From an uncultured Methylomonas sp. (GTDB lineage: Bacteria > Pseudomonadota > Gammaproteobacteria > Methylococcales > Methylomonadaceae): a stretch of 64,000 nt of DNA. Shown piece by piece: positions 33,642 through 43,140 of the stretch. The stretch spans positions 62,001 to 126,000 of the forward strand of contig CAKZJE010000107.1 in NCBI GenBank assembly GCA_936941155.1. Direction: 5' to 3'. A program made the position numbers and the translations under genes. The notes beneath the pieces were generated by a model. The model saw only the letters and a list, made by a program, of their open reading frames with translations, was not told where the DNA came from and did not search any database. The stretch's first letter is position 1, and every line of letters starts with the position of its first letter.

Positions 33642-33670
33642 ATTTTACTCTGAAAATGTTTTTTTTTCAA
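33642..33670 (-). promoter_or_regulatory. Sigma70 promoter of tRNA-Trp-secE-nusG
   Basis: On the minus strand: -35 TTGAAA, a 17-base spacer and -10 TAAAAT, placing the start about 15-20 bases before tRNA-Trp. It occupies the short gap between tRNA-Thr and tRNA-Trp, where relatives carry tufB. Confidence 0.75.
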
Positions 33671-33723
33671 GCTTTTTTAAAGCAACTCTATTTTTCACAC
33701 ATTCCACAACTAAAGCTCATATT

Positions 33724-33799
<76 letters not shown>

Positions 33800-33816
33800 T
33801 TTACAACAGGAAGTAT

Positions 33817-33890
33817 TGGAGCGGGTGATGGGAATCGAACCCACGCAATCAGCTTGGAAGGCTGGAGTTCTACCATTGAACTACACCCGC
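33817..33890 (-). tRNA. tRNA-Gly (anticodon TCC)
   Basis: A 74-base tRNA with encoded CCA. Acceptor GCGGGTG pairs with CACCCGC, anticodon loop CTTCCAA (TCC, Gly), T-loop TTCGATT. Second in the cluster. Confidence 0.97.
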
Positions 33891-33912
33891 GAAAAATCTC
33901 AGATGAAAAAAG

Positions 33913-33997
33913 TGGTGGAGAGGGGAGGATTCGAACCTCCGAAGGCAGAGCCAGCAGATTTACAGTCTGATCCCTTTGGCCGCTCGGGAACCTCTCC
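33913..33997 (-). tRNA. tRNA-Tyr (anticodon GTA)
   Basis: An 85-base class II tRNA with a long variable arm and encoded CCA. Acceptor GGAGAGG pairs with CCTCTCC, discriminator A, anticodon loop CTGTAAA (GTA, Tyr). First in the cluster, directly after a strong promoter. Confidence 0.97.
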
Positions 33998-34012
33998 AAA
34001 ATTTGAACGTTC

Positions 34013-34041
34013 ATTATCTCAGCAAAACTACAATTAGTCAA
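34013..34041 (-). promoter_or_regulatory. Sigma70 promoter of the tRNA-Tyr-Gly-Thr cluster
   Basis: On the minus strand: -35 TTGACT, a 17-base spacer and -10 GATAAT, about 15 bases before tRNA-Tyr. Close to consensus and in the expected place. It ends right at the stop of pth, so there is no room for a separate pth terminator. Confidence 0.82.
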
Positions 34042-34045
34042 GTTT

Positions 34046-34618
34046 TTATGCTGTATTAATTTTATTCATTGTAAATGCTATATCACCATCAACAATATTT
34101 GTTATAAAACTTTGACTTAAATCGAAAGCCTTTTCAATCAAACACATTTCATTTTTTGAAGGATTTGATAACACATAATCAGCAACAGACTTACCAGTAT
34201 TTGGTCGCCCTATGCCAATTCTTAACCTGTAAAAGTCTTTGGAATCCAAATGGGCTATTATATCTCTTAGTCCATTATGTCCTGCATGTCCGCCACTCAT
34301 TTTTAATCGCACTAAACCTGCTTCAAAATCTAATTCATCATGAATGACTAAGATTTCTTCTGGCTTAATCTTATAGTATCGTATAGCAGCTCCAACAGCC
34401 TGCCCACTACGATTCATAAAAGTTTCTGGTTTTAACAAAATAACTTTCTGCTTCCCAATATGAACATCGGCGGCTAGACTTTGGAATTTTATTTCTTTAT
34501 TCCAAGAAGCACATGCTGATTGAGAAACCAGACGATCCAAAAATAAAAAACCGACATTATGTCGGTTTTTTTCATACTGTTGACCAGGATTACCTAGACC
34601 AACTATAAGTTTAATCAT
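34046..34618 (-). CDS. pth: Peptidyl-tRNA hydrolase
   Basis: A 190-residue Pth that frees tRNA from prematurely dropped peptidyl-tRNA. GLGNPGQQYEKNRHNVGF includes the catalytic His, followed by FMNRSGQAVG, HDELDFEAG and SGGHAGHNGLRDI. It lies six bases after rplY, the usual pair; the GTPase ychF that often follows is not here, its place being taken by the tRNA promoter. Confidence 0.97.
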   Translation of the reverse strand: MIKLIVGLGNPGQQYEKNRHNVGFLFLDRLVSQSACASWNKEIKFQSLAADVHIGKQKVILLKPETFMNRSGQAVGAAIRYYKIKPEEILVIHDELDFEAGLVRLKMSGGHAGHNGLRDIIAHLDSKDFYRLRIGIGRPNTGKSVADYVLSNPSKNEMCLIEKAFDLSQSFITNIVDGDIAFTMNKINTA

Positions 34619-34624
34619 GCTTAA

Positions 34625-35221
34625 TTATTCAGCATCAGCTTTTGTTTTTGATGCCATAATAGATACTACCGGCAAGTTATGCTCAGATCCATGAGTTAAC
34701 TCAACAATTTCAACACCCGCAGGTAAAGTCAAATCAGATAAATGCACAGAATGTCCAACATCGATATTAGCTAAATCTACTGCTATAAACTCAGGCAAAG
34801 CAGAACTTAAGCAAGTTACTTCAACATCAACCATTGAATGCGCTGCAACACCACCTTTTTTCACTCCAACAGAAGTAGCTTCGTTGATAAAGTGAAATGG
34901 AACGCGAACTTTAATTTTATTTGCTTCATCGACACGCATAAAATCAAGATGTAAAACTTTTGGTTTTGCAGGATGTCTTTGAACACCTTTTAACACGGCT
35001 TTTTGGGTCTTACCATCTACAGTAATATCCAACACATGAGAATAAACAGCCTCATGAACCAAATGTTTCAAAATTTCATTATGTTCTAAAACCAACATTT
35101 CTGGAGCTTGATTTCCACCGTATATTACTGCTGGCACATCTCCTTGACGGCGCACAGCTTTAGCTGCACTTTTACCTGATTTATCACGGCTTTTTGCCAC
35201 AAATTCAAATACGCTAGACAT
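34625..35221 (-). CDS. rplY: 50S ribosomal protein L25 (CTC-type long form)
   Basis: A 198-residue L25/general stress protein CTC. The N-terminal 5S-rRNA-binding domain (RDKSGKSAAKAVRRQGDVPA, VIYGG) is followed by the extra C-terminal TL5 domain (VPFHFINEATSVGVKKGG), which E. coli lacks. It is in the prs-rplY-pth order. Confidence 0.96.
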   Translation of the reverse strand: MSSVFEFVAKSRDKSGKSAAKAVRRQGDVPAVIYGGNQAPEMLVLEHNEILKHLVHEAVYSHVLDITVDGKTQKAVLKGVQRHPAKPKVLHLDFMRVDEANKIKVRVPFHFINEATSVGVKKGGVAAHSMVDVEVTCLSSALPEFIAVDLANIDVGHSVHLSDLTLPAGVEIVELTHGSEHNLPVVSIMASKTKADAE

Positions 35222-35270
35222 TTTCTTCTCCGAAGCCCAGTGCTTTTATTGCACTAAAAATAAACTTAAT

Positions 35271-36224
35271 TTAATCAACATACAGCGAACTGACAGATTC
35301 ACCAGCTGCTATTCGTCTTATTGTTTCAGCGAGCATTTCTGCAACACTCAATTGCCGAATTTTACCTAATTGCGCCAGCTCTGGTCTCAAAGGAATTGTA
35401 TCCGTAACAATTAACTCATCTAAAACCGAATTCTTTATATTTTCTACCGCACGACCTGATAAAACAGCATGAGTACAGTAAGCGACAACTTTTACGGCAC
35501 CATGTTTTTTTAACGCCGTAGCTGCATGACATAAAGTCCCAGCCGTATCAACTAAGTCATCAATCATCACACAGGTTCGACCACTTACATCGCCTATAAT
35601 GTGCATAATTTCTGATACATTAGCTTTCGGACGACGTTTATCAATGATAGCTAAGTCTGCATCATCAAGCCGTTTAGCCAAAGCACGAGCTCGAACTACT
35701 CCTCCTACGTCAGGAGAAACAACAATTAAGTCTTGATATTTTTGCCGCCACACATCACCCAACAAAATAGGTGAAGCATAAACATTATCAACAGGAATAT
35801 TAAAAAAACCTTGAATTTGATCTGCGTGCAAATCTACTGTCAACACACGATCAGCTCCTGCCTTCCCTATCATGTTTGCAACTAGCTTTGCAGTAATAGG
35901 CACTCTCGCAGAACGAGACCGTCTATCTTGCCTTGCATATCCATAGTAAGGCATGACAGCTGTAATCCGTGAAGCCGATGCACGTCTAAGAGCATCAATC
36001 ATCACTAACAGCTCCATCAAATTTTCATTTGTTGGCGAGCAAGTTGGCTGAATCACAAAAACATCTTTTCCTCTGACATTTTCTTCGATTTCAACAGCAA
36101 CTTCCCCATCACTAAACCGCCCAACCGCAGCCATTCCAAGGCGCATATTAAGCTTTCTTACGATACCCGCTGACAACTCTGGATTAGCATTACCTGAAAA
36201 CACCATTACAGAGGCGTCACTCAT
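35271..36224 (-). CDS. prs: Ribose-phosphate pyrophosphokinase
   Basis: A 317-residue PRPP synthase using ribose 5-phosphate and ATP to make the precursor of purines, pyrimidines, His, Trp and NAD. The flexible loop and ATP site [20 protein letters not shown], the metal-binding [11 protein letters not shown] and the PRPP signature [13 protein letters not shown] are present. It lies between tRNA-Gln and rplY. Confidence 0.98.
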   Translation of the reverse strand: MSDASVMVFSGNANPELSAGIVRKLNMRLGMAAVGRFSDGEVAVEIEENVRGKDVFVIQPTCSPTNENLMELLVMIDALRRASASRITAVMPYYGYARQDRRSRSARVPITAKLVANMIGKAGADRVLTVDLHADQIQGFFNIPVDNVYASPILLGDVWRQKYQDLIVVSPDVGGVVRARALAKRLDDADLAIIDKRRPKANVSEIMHIIGDVSGRTCVMIDDLVDTAGTLCHAATALKKHGAVKVVAYCTHAVLSGRAVENIKNSVLDELIVTDTIPLRPELAQLGKIRQLSVAEMLAETIRRIAAGESVSSLYVD

Positions 36225-36263
36225 TTGGGCACTCCTAAAAAGATATAATTTAGTGAGATAAAA

Positions 36264-36338
36264 TGGCTGGGTCGCAAGGATTCGAACCTTGGTATGCGGA
36301 GATCAAAACCCCGTGCCTTACCGCTTGGCGACGACCCA
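36264..36338 (-). tRNA. tRNA-Gln (anticodon TTG)
   Basis: A 75-base tRNA with encoded CCA. Acceptor TGGGTCG pairs with CGACCCA, anticodon loop TTTTGAT (TTG, Gln), T-loop TTCGAAT. It is in the conserved place between ispE and prs. Confidence 0.97.
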
Positions 36339-36356
36339 ATATTTGAGAAATATTTT

Positions 36357-37238
36357 TTAGAATTTTTCCAACTCAGTTAGCAAAGGTGATTTATTTATCC
36401 CCTGAGCTATATAAACTTGCCAATTCTTGCTTAAAACATCGTATGCTTTTTTTGCATCCGCATTGCTCTCAAACTGAGCAAAAACACATGCTCCTGTACC
36501 TGTTAATCTTGCACTAGCAAAACAAGAAAGCTCGTACAGAGCATTTTTTACTGGCAGATACAAATTGCTTACAACATCAAGGCAATCATTTTTATCTTGC
36601 CCTGCAATAAAGCAGGATATTGTGATAGGTTTGCTATCTCGTGTCAACTCTTTTGTTGAAAAAATTTCTTTTGTATTAACATGACACTCAGGTTTAATTA
36701 CAACAACCCATTGTTCTGGAACAGTTATTCTTTCTAACCTTTCCCCGACTCCTTCCGCCCAAGCTGCGTATCCATAAATAAAAACAGGCACATCTGCACC
36801 CAATTGCAATCCAAGCTGCATTAGTTTTTCAGTAGAAAAATTAATATTCCATAACTTATTCAGCACTAATAGTGTTGTTGCGGCATCAGAACTCCCCCCG
36901 CCTAAGCCTCCGCCCATTGGTAAGTTTTTTTCTACTTCAATGCAAACACCGTATTGACACCCTGATTCAGCTTTTAACAAGTTAGCAGCACGAATTGTCA
37001 AATCGCTAGATTCAGGCACGCCCGATATAGGCTGTTTTAAATAAACGCGATTATCCGTCACTTGATGAAATGTAATCCAATCGCATAAATCTATGAATTG
37101 AAACACAGTTTGCAATAGATGATAGCCATCTTCTCTGCGCCCTACAATTCGCAACATCAGATTTAATTTTGCCGGTGCAGGCCATCTATTCTGCCATGCC
37201 AATGACAAATTATCGCTTTCAACCATCATATCGTCCAT
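36357..37238 (-). CDS. ispE: 4-diphosphocytidyl-2-C-methyl-D-erythritol kinase
   Basis: A GHMP kinase of the non-mevalonate isoprenoid pathway. PAPAKLNLMLRIVGRREDGYH at the N-terminus and the ATP-binding PMGGGLGGGSSDAATTL are clear; the third motif is RLTGTGACVFAQFE. The first ATG gives 293 residues and overlaps lolB by 13 bases; ATGs four and five codons later (the former overlapping the lolB stop as ATGA) are equally possible, since the family core starts only near WPAPAKLNL. Confidence 0.95.
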   Translation of the reverse strand: MDDMMVESDNLSLAWQNRWPAPAKLNLMLRIVGRREDGYHLLQTVFQFIDLCDWITFHQVTDNRVYLKQPISGVPESSDLTIRAANLLKAESGCQYGVCIEVEKNLPMGGGLGGGSSDAATTLLVLNKLWNINFSTEKLMQLGLQLGADVPVFIYGYAAWAEGVGERLERITVPEQWVVVIKPECHVNTKEIFSTKELTRDSKPITISCFIAGQDKNDCLDVVSNLYLPVKNALYELSCFASARLTGTGACVFAQFESNADAKKAYDVLSKNWQVYIAQGINKSPLLTELEKF

Positions 37239-37786
37239 TCATCAATAATTAATTTTAACTTAGCATCACCTTGCTCAACCCCTATTTTGCGGGGCATCCA
37301 TTCTGTACCCAAGTTCTGTAGTTGAAGATAATGCACATCCCAATTCGCCTGTTTAAATCCATCACCTTTTTCAGTATATAAGCCACTAGGATTCGGCAAT
37401 CCCAGCACCCAATAACGCAAAGCACTCACAGGAACAAATACACCCAATTGTTTTTGAATAAACTCATCAACTTGCGCAGATTGTTTCGGCTTATCATCAC
37501 CGCGATCTATAGTTACAGAGTCCTTAATGAGGGTAATTACCGCCGCCCCTTGACCTAAAGGCCCTGACAACTTGATTTCGTCTTTAGTCCCTGTATGCGC
37601 CCATACAACCGCAGCAGACCAGGACTCACGTCCATCAGAAAGAGAAAGACGACCTGAAAAAGACCATTGTTTTAATTTATATAAATGGGATTTTTCTGCT
37701 GCTTTGTAACTTACGTCCGATTTAATCGGCAACCCAGTACAACCCGATAACAACGCAAAACTAAGGAATAAAAATAGAAAACGCAT
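37226..37786 (-). CDS. lolB: Outer-membrane lipoprotein LolB
   Basis: LolB receives lipoproteins from LolA and inserts them in the outer membrane. The protein (186 residues from the ATG of MRFLFLFLSF) has a lipobox LLSGC and the LolB pattern WSFSGRLSLSDGRESWSA, LSGPLGQGAAVITL, YWVLGLPNPSG. GTG and ATG codons up to four positions upstream are also open; I chose the start giving the most normal signal peptide. It sits in the usual TPR-lolB-ispE order. Confidence 0.92.
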   Translation of the reverse strand: MRFLFLFLSFALLSGCTGLPIKSDVSYKAAEKSHLYKLKQWSFSGRLSLSDGRESWSAAVVWAHTGTKDEIKLSGPLGQGAAVITLIKDSVTIDRGDDKPKQSAQVDEFIQKQLGVFVPVSALRYWVLGLPNPSGLYTEKGDGFKQANWDVHYLQLQNLGTEWMPRKIGVEQGDAKLKLIIDEWTI

Positions 37787-37809
37787 CACAACCATCACTT
37801 TTTGTTAGT

Positions 37810-39273
37810 TTATTGAGCTTTTAACACTCGCTGTTGAAATTCAAGCAAAAACTCATCTTGCGGTGTTTTTTTCAAAGCTTCTTTAATCAGTTCTTCCACT
37901 TCTTTCTTTTTTCCCAATGCCCACAATGTATCAGCTAAATGCACCGCAATTTCATTTTCGGGCATTTTCTTATAAGCACCTTCCAAATATTTCAAAGCAT
38001 CAGCTAAATTACCTTTTTTAAATTGCAACCAGCCATAACTATCCACAATCATTGCTTCATCAGGCTGTAATTTAAGTGCTCGTTGCAAATATTTTTCCGC
38101 CTCATCATATCTATCCGTATGCTCTGTCAAAAAATATCCCAAAGCATTTAATGCCGCAACATCTTCTGGGTCTTGCGCTAGAATTTTCTGTATATCTTCT
38201 TCAAAAATAACAGAGCTATCCATTTTTTCAGCCGTCAATGCTCTGGCATATAACAATTCTCGGTTATCAGGATTATCTTTTAAGGCTTGAGTAAGAATAT
38301 CAACCGCTTTTTGATAGTTTTTTTGCAAGCTTTGCAATTCTGCCTGCATCACCAACAATTGCAAGCGTTGCTTAGCCACTTGCTCTTTTAGCAACAATCC
38401 ATCTAACCGTGATGCCGCTTCAGTAAACTTTTTTTGTTCGGTCAACACAGAAACTGAGGCTATCGCAGCGTCAAAAGCTAATGAACCTTGTTTTACTTTA
38501 TCAAACCAAGCGACCGCCTCAGCAAATTGTTTTTTCTTAAACGCTAACTTACCTGTGTAAAGCAGCAACTCCGCTTCAAAATTACGCGCTTTTTCCCAAG
38601 CAGGTTGCAACACTAAAGCTTGCTGCACCTTATTTCTTGCCAATTCAATATTATTTTGCCTAACCGCTAAAATTGATTGGGTTAAAAATATCATTGCTTG
38701 TTGTGGACGCTGTTTTGCTAGCACATCCAAAGTTTGATAAATAAATTTAACCTCTGCTTCAGATTTCAACGATTTCTCTAAATCTAACAAGGTTTCTTCA
38801 AATGCCGCTGGATTATTTTTTAAAACAGCATTCAGATGTTTAATCAGTGCGGCTTGATTCTTATGCGTCACTGCTGAAGTTAATGCCATCTGCCGCGCTT
38901 CAATATTTTTATCATCTTTGTCCAACCACAGCGAGACCGCTTTTTCGGTTTTGGGCAAATTATCCAAATACATACTAATTTGCGTTGCTTTTTCAGCGAT
39001 ACGCGCATCATTAGTACGCTTTGCAGCTTCCAAATAAGCCTCTAAAGCCACATCATAATGCCGTCTTTGCAGTGCGGTCTCTCCGGTAAGCAATAAATAC
39101 AGCACATAACTATCAATAGCAGTGGGAGGATCTTTTTTAACAGGAGCTTCTGTTTCACCACTCACTACGACAGGCTCTGCACTAACGCTTTGATCCATCT
39201 TATCTGGATTACTTTGGCAAGCGGTTAGCAAAACCAGTGCGGTCGCCATTGTTATTAATTTAAAATCCAACAC
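37810..39273 (-). CDS. TPR-repeat lipoprotein
   Basis: A 487-residue exported lipoprotein (lipobox LLTAC, Cys19) built almost wholly of tetratricopeptide repeats. Typical TPR pairs are visible, such as YVLYLLLTGETALQRRHYDVALEAYLEA in outline at residues 55-85 and, near the end, EKYLQRALKLQPDEAMIVD and DALKYLEGAYKKMPENE. Proteins of this kind stand before lolB in many gammaproteobacteria; their role is unproven, possibly in envelope assembly. It diverges from hemA across a 144-base gap. Confidence 0.88.
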   Translation of the reverse strand: MLDFKLITMATALVLLTACQSNPDKMDQSVSAEPVVVSGETEAPVKKDPPTAIDSYVLYLLLTGETALQRRHYDVALEAYLEAAKRTNDARIAEKATQISMYLDNLPKTEKAVSLWLDKDDKNIEARQMALTSAVTHKNQAALIKHLNAVLKNNPAAFEETLLDLEKSLKSEAEVKFIYQTLDVLAKQRPQQAMIFLTQSILAVRQNNIELARNKVQQALVLQPAWEKARNFEAELLLYTGKLAFKKKQFAEAVAWFDKVKQGSLAFDAAIASVSVLTEQKKFTEAASRLDGLLLKEQVAKQRLQLLVMQAELQSLQKNYQKAVDILTQALKDNPDNRELLYARALTAEKMDSSVIFEEDIQKILAQDPEDVAALNALGYFLTEHTDRYDEAEKYLQRALKLQPDEAMIVDSYGWLQFKKGNLADALKYLEGAYKKMPENEIAVHLADTLWALGKKKEVEELIKEALKKTPQDEFLLEFQQRVLKAQ

Positions 39274-39367
39274 AACAAATCCTTAAGTTTGTTAAAATCT
39301 GCCTATAGATTAGCAGAAAAAAGCATTAATTCAGATAGCTTAAGTGATTCGATTTGGCTAAAAATGC

Positions 39368-39373
39368 TATATT
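39368..39373 (+). promoter_or_regulatory. Possible -10 element for hemA
   Basis: TATATT preceded by TGC gives an extended -10, about 45 bases before the hemA ATG, in the gap shared with the divergent TPR gene. No good -35 is present, so this is tentative. Confidence 0.35.
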
Positions 39374-39417
39374 CCTTAAAATATTCACTTCTAAAGCCCG
39401 TTTTCAACTCTAAAACC

Positions 39418-40677
39418 ATGACACTTATTGCCGTAGGGATTAACTACAATACTGCACCTGTTTCGATTCGTGAACGGCTTGCCTTCCCTGCCGACTGCCT
39501 AAACTTATCCCTCAAACAACTTTGGCAGACCAAAGAAATCAGCGAAGCCGCCATTTTATCAACCTGCAATCGCACCGAGTTTTATTGCGAAACCGAAACG
39601 AGCAACCAAGAAATTTTGATAGAGTGGATTGCCGATAACCGAAAAATTAAACCCGTTGACTTCACCCCTTATCTTTACAGCTACAGCGACAGCCAACTGA
39701 TTCGCCACATGTTTAGAGTAGCGTGTGGTTTAGATTCAATGATTTTAGGTGAGCCGCAAATTTTGGGGCAAATGAAAACCGCTTATCAAGCCGCCTACAA
39801 TGCAGGTACGTTGGGTAAATATTTAGGTAAATTATTTCAACATACGTTTACCGCCGCGAAAAAAGTTCGCACTGACACCGCAATTGGCTCAAGCCCTGTT
39901 TCAGTCGCTTTTGCAGCCGTGCAATTAGCTTTGCAGATTTTTGACAAACTCAGTGAGCAAACGGCCATTTTAATTGGCGCAGGTGAAACGATTGAACTTA
40001 CCGCCCGTCATCTTTATCAACACGGTGTCGGACGCATTATTATCGCCAATCGCACTTACGATAAAGCCCATGCGTTAGCTGCGCAATTTAATGGTTATGC
40101 GATTGCCTTATCCGAACTGCCAAAACATTTAGCTGAAGCAGATATTATCGTCTCATCAACCGCCAGCACTTTACCCATTTTAGGCAAAGGAATGCTGGAA
40201 AGTGCGATTAAAAAACGTAAACACAAGCCAGTCTTCATGCTGGATTTAGCTGTACCTCGCGATATTGAACCGGAAGTTGCGCAACTACCTGACGTTTATT
40301 TATATACCGTTGATGATTTGCAAAACACCATTGACCAAAATATGAACTCGCGGCGGCAAGCAGCTGAGCAAGCCGAAGAAATTATTGATACGCAAGTTGA
40401 ATATTTTTTAAATTGGTTACGCTCACAAGGTGCGCAAGCAACCATCAAAGATTATCGCCAACAAGCAGAGCTTGCGCGTGATGAAATGCTGCAAAAAGCC
40501 TTATCACAACTCAATAATGGCATATCAGCAGAAGAAGCAATGAAACGACTGGCGCATACACTAACTAATAAATTGATTCATACGCCTAGCATACAAATCA
40601 GAGAAGCAGGGATTAACGAGCGGCACGACTTAATTGCCGCTGCTAGAGAGCTGTTTAAATTGCAAAACAGTCAATAA
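39418..40677 (+). CDS. hemA: Glutamyl-tRNA reductase
   Basis: A 419-residue enzyme reducing glutamyl-tRNA to glutamate-1-semialdehyde, first committed step of C5 haem synthesis. The ATG of MTLIAVGINYNTAPV matches the family start; an upstream in-frame extension is rejected. The nucleophile Cys50 lies in STCNRTEFY; the NADPH domain has GAGETIELTARHL; LGEPQILGQMKTAYQ is also conserved. It leads the plus-strand hemA-prfA-prmC group. Confidence 0.97.
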   Translation: MTLIAVGINYNTAPVSIRERLAFPADCLNLSLKQLWQTKEISEAAILSTCNRTEFYCETETSNQEILIEWIADNRKIKPVDFTPYLYSYSDSQLIRHMFRVACGLDSMILGEPQILGQMKTAYQAAYNAGTLGKYLGKLFQHTFTAAKKVRTDTAIGSSPVSVAFAAVQLALQIFDKLSEQTAILIGAGETIELTARHLYQHGVGRIIIANRTYDKAHALAAQFNGYAIALSELPKHLAEADIIVSSTASTLPILGKGMLESAIKKRKHKPVFMLDLAVPRDIEPEVAQLPDVYLYTVDDLQNTIDQNMNSRRQAAEQAEEIIDTQVEYFLNWLRSQGAQATIKDYRQQAELARDEMLQKALSQLNNGISAEEAMKRLAHTLTNKLIHTPSIQIREAGINERHDLIAAARELFKLQNSQ

Positions 40678-40733
40678 TTGCATCAGCATAGCAAACGCAT
40701 TTATCCAACCTAACACGAAACTTTAAGCATTTA

Positions 40734-41819
40734 ATGAAAGCATCTATCCAACGCAAACTAGAAACCTTAAGCGAACGCTTTGAAGAAATCACGGTATTAA
40801 TGTCGCAACCGCAAATTCAAAATGACCAAAATAAATTTCGCAGCTTAGGACAAGAATATGCGCAAATCGAACCACTGGTAGTTTGCTATAAAGAATTTCA
40901 AACTAACCAAGAAAATATTGAAACTGCCAAAGAAATGGCAAAAGACAGCGATGCTGAATTGCGCGAACTAGCCAAAGACGAATTACTCGAAGCTGAAGAG
41001 CAACGCGAAGCTTTACAGAATAAACTGCAAATTTTATTGCTGCCCAAAGATCCTAATGATAATCGCAATATTTATTTAGAAATCCGCGCTGGCACAGGCG
41101 GCGATGAGGCTGCCATTTTTTCCGGTGATTTATGCCGCATGTATCAACGTTATGCGGAAAAACAAGGTTGGAAATCTGAAATTGTCAGTGAAAATCGCGG
41201 TGAACATGGCGGCTATAAAGAGGTTGTATTGCTGATTTCCGGCACAGATGTGTATTCACAACTCAAGTTTGAATCGGGCGCACATCGCGTACAGCGCGTG
41301 CCAGAAACCGAATCACAAGGACGAGTCCATACTTCCGCGTGTACTGTGGCAATTATGCCCGAAGTGGAAATGATGGATGATTATGATATTAATCCAGCCG
41401 ATTTGCGGGTTGATACTTATCGCTCTTCGGGCGCGGGCGGTCAGCATATTAACAAAACTGATTCGGCAATTCGAATTACGCATATCCCAACTGGCGTGGT
41501 TGTTGAATGTCAAGATGAACGCTCGCAACACAAAAACCGCGCCCGCGCTATGTCGCTGTTAAAATCGCGTCTTTTAGCAGCAGAGCAAGAAAAACATCAT
41601 GCCGAACAAGCCGAAACCCGCAAACTACAAGTCGGCACGGGCGACAGGTCAGAGCGGATTCGCACCTACAATTACCCGCAAGGGCGACTTACCGATCACC
41701 GAATTAATTTAACTTTGTACAAGCTTGATGAAATTATGCAAGGCGGCATGGAACACGTTATCCAACCGCTTATTAACGAACATCAAGCCGAACTCCTCAC
41801 TCAACTAGGCGACGAGTAA
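40734..41819 (+). CDS. prfA: Peptide chain release factor 1
   Basis: A 361-residue RF1 that reads UAA and UAG. The catalytic GGQ lies in [17 protein letters not shown] near residue 235. The stop-codon loop region reads [10 protein letters not shown], where E. coli has PAT, still fitting the RF1 P-x-T pattern. It lies 56 bases after hemA and six before prmC, whose product methylates the GGQ glutamine. Confidence 0.97.
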   Translation: MKASIQRKLETLSERFEEITVLMSQPQIQNDQNKFRSLGQEYAQIEPLVVCYKEFQTNQENIETAKEMAKDSDAELRELAKDELLEAEEQREALQNKLQILLLPKDPNDNRNIYLEIRAGTGGDEAAIFSGDLCRMYQRYAEKQGWKSEIVSENRGEHGGYKEVVLLISGTDVYSQLKFESGAHRVQRVPETESQGRVHTSACTVAIMPEVEMMDDYDINPADLRVDTYRSSGAGGQHINKTDSAIRITHIPTGVVVECQDERSQHKNRARAMSLLKSRLLAAEQEKHHAEQAETRKLQVGTGDRSERIRTYNYPQGRLTDHRINLTLYKLDEIMQGGMEHVIQPLINEHQAELLTQLGDE

Positions 41820-41825
41820 ACCGCT

Positions 41826-42668
41826 ATGCAAGACATTCAATCAGCAATCAGCGAAGCCAGCCGAATTCTAGCTGCCAGCTCAGACAGCCCAGAGTTGGAT
41901 GCAGAAATCCTGCTCTGTTTAATTTTGGAAAAAAACCGCAGCTATTTACGCAGTTGGCCAAAAAAACAACTTCATGCGCAACAGCGACTGCAATTCAAAG
42001 CGTTGCTAAAACAACGCCAGCACGGTACACCGATTGCTTATATGACCGGACAGCGCGAGTTTTGGTCGCGGGAATTTAGAGTAAGCCCCGATGTGCTGAT
42101 TCCAAGACCCGACACCGAATTACTGATTGAATTAAGCCTGCCGCTAATTCCCAAAGACAAATCCTGTAAGGTGATTGATTTGGGCACAGGCTCTGGGGTT
42201 ATCGCAGTGACTTTGGCAACTGAACGCCCTTATGCACAATTGATTGCCACTGATTTAAGCAGTGCCGCATTGAAAATTGCCAAGCAAAATGCCGAACATT
42301 ATCACTGTCGGAATATTCGTTTTCTACAAAGTAACTGGTTTAGCGAAGTGAGCGAAAACGCTTTTGATGTGGTTATCAGCAACCCACCTTATATTGCCGC
42401 TGATGACCCGCATTTGCATGAAGGCGATTTACGCTTTGAACCACAATCCGCTTTAATTGCAGATGATCATGGTTTAAAAGATATTTCGCTGATTGCCGAG
42501 TCTGCTTGCAAACACTTAAAAGAAGGCGGCTATTTATTGATTGAACATGGCTATAACCAACAACCGCAAGTGCAGGCCATTTTCGAGTCATTTGATTATG
42601 CCAATATTGCAACTCACACAGATTTAGCCGGCAATCCCAGGGTCACAGTCGGACAATGGCATCCTTAA
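41826..42668 (+). CDS. prmC: Release factor glutamine methyltransferase
   Basis: A 280-residue SAM-dependent enzyme that methylates the Gln of the GGQ motif in RF1 and RF2. The SAM-binding VIDLGTGSGVIAVTLA and the catalytic NPPYIAADDPHL are present, plus the N-terminal substrate helix domain. It is six bases after its substrate gene prfA. Confidence 0.96.
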   Translation: MQDIQSAISEASRILAASSDSPELDAEILLCLILEKNRSYLRSWPKKQLHAQQRLQFKALLKQRQHGTPIAYMTGQREFWSREFRVSPDVLIPRPDTELLIELSLPLIPKDKSCKVIDLGTGSGVIAVTLATERPYAQLIATDLSSAALKIAKQNAEHYHCRNIRFLQSNWFSEVSENAFDVVISNPPYIAADDPHLHEGDLRFEPQSALIADDHGLKDISLIAESACKHLKEGGYLLIEHGYNQQPQVQAIFESFDYANIATHTDLAGNPRVTVGQWHP

Positions 42669-42718
42669 CACTATAGAAACGCAACATCTTGCCTTTCTCC
42701 CTAACCCACACATCGCTT

Positions 42719-43135
42719 ATGAACCCAGCAGAAATCCAAATACCGCGCAAACTTGCCCAACAATTGCTCCATCATGCGCAAAATACGCCCGATAGCGAAG
42801 TGTGCGGCTTAATCGGTGCAAAAAATAATCAGCCTTGTAGCTGTTACCCCATTAAAAACATTGCCCCGCAACCAGAAACTCAATTTTTATTGGATGAAAC
42901 GCAACATATAACCGCACAAGTCGCGATGCGAGAAAAAGCGGAGTCTTTGTTTGCCATTTATCATTCGCATCCTTCTACCCCTGCCCTGCCCTCACAAACC
43001 GATATTGCACTGGCAACCTATCCAAACGCCTTACATTTCATTATTTCGCTCAATACCAAAGGCGTTTTAGAAATGCGCGGCTTTCAGATTAACAATGAAA
43101 CAGTGACTGAAATCATTCTAACGTTGATTGAATAG
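42719..43135 (+). CDS. JAMM/MPN (M67 family) metallopeptidase
   Basis: A 138-residue single-domain JAMM protein. The zinc site is complete: Glu27 (EVCGLIG), His82 and His84 in YHSHPSTP, Ser92 and Asp95 (PSQTD). Bacterial members act on ubiquitin-like sulfur carriers or related peptides, for example CysO. A TTG ten codons upstream is open, but the ATG giving MNPAEIQIPRKL fits the family. No moeB/thiF-type E1 or sulfur-carrier gene is adjacent, unlike many relatives behind prmC, so the substrate is unclear. Confidence 0.85.
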   Translation: MNPAEIQIPRKLAQQLLHHAQNTPDSEVCGLIGAKNNQPCSCYPIKNIAPQPETQFLLDETQHITAQVAMREKAESLFAIYHSHPSTPALPSQTDIALATYPNALHFIISLNTKGVLEMRGFQINNETVTEIILTLIE

Positions 43136-43140
43136 TGCAA

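Noticed and set aside
39289-39417. N-terminal extension of hemA
   Set aside because: The glutamyl-tRNA reductase family starts at MTLIAVGIN with Cys50 in place; the extension is unlike any family member.
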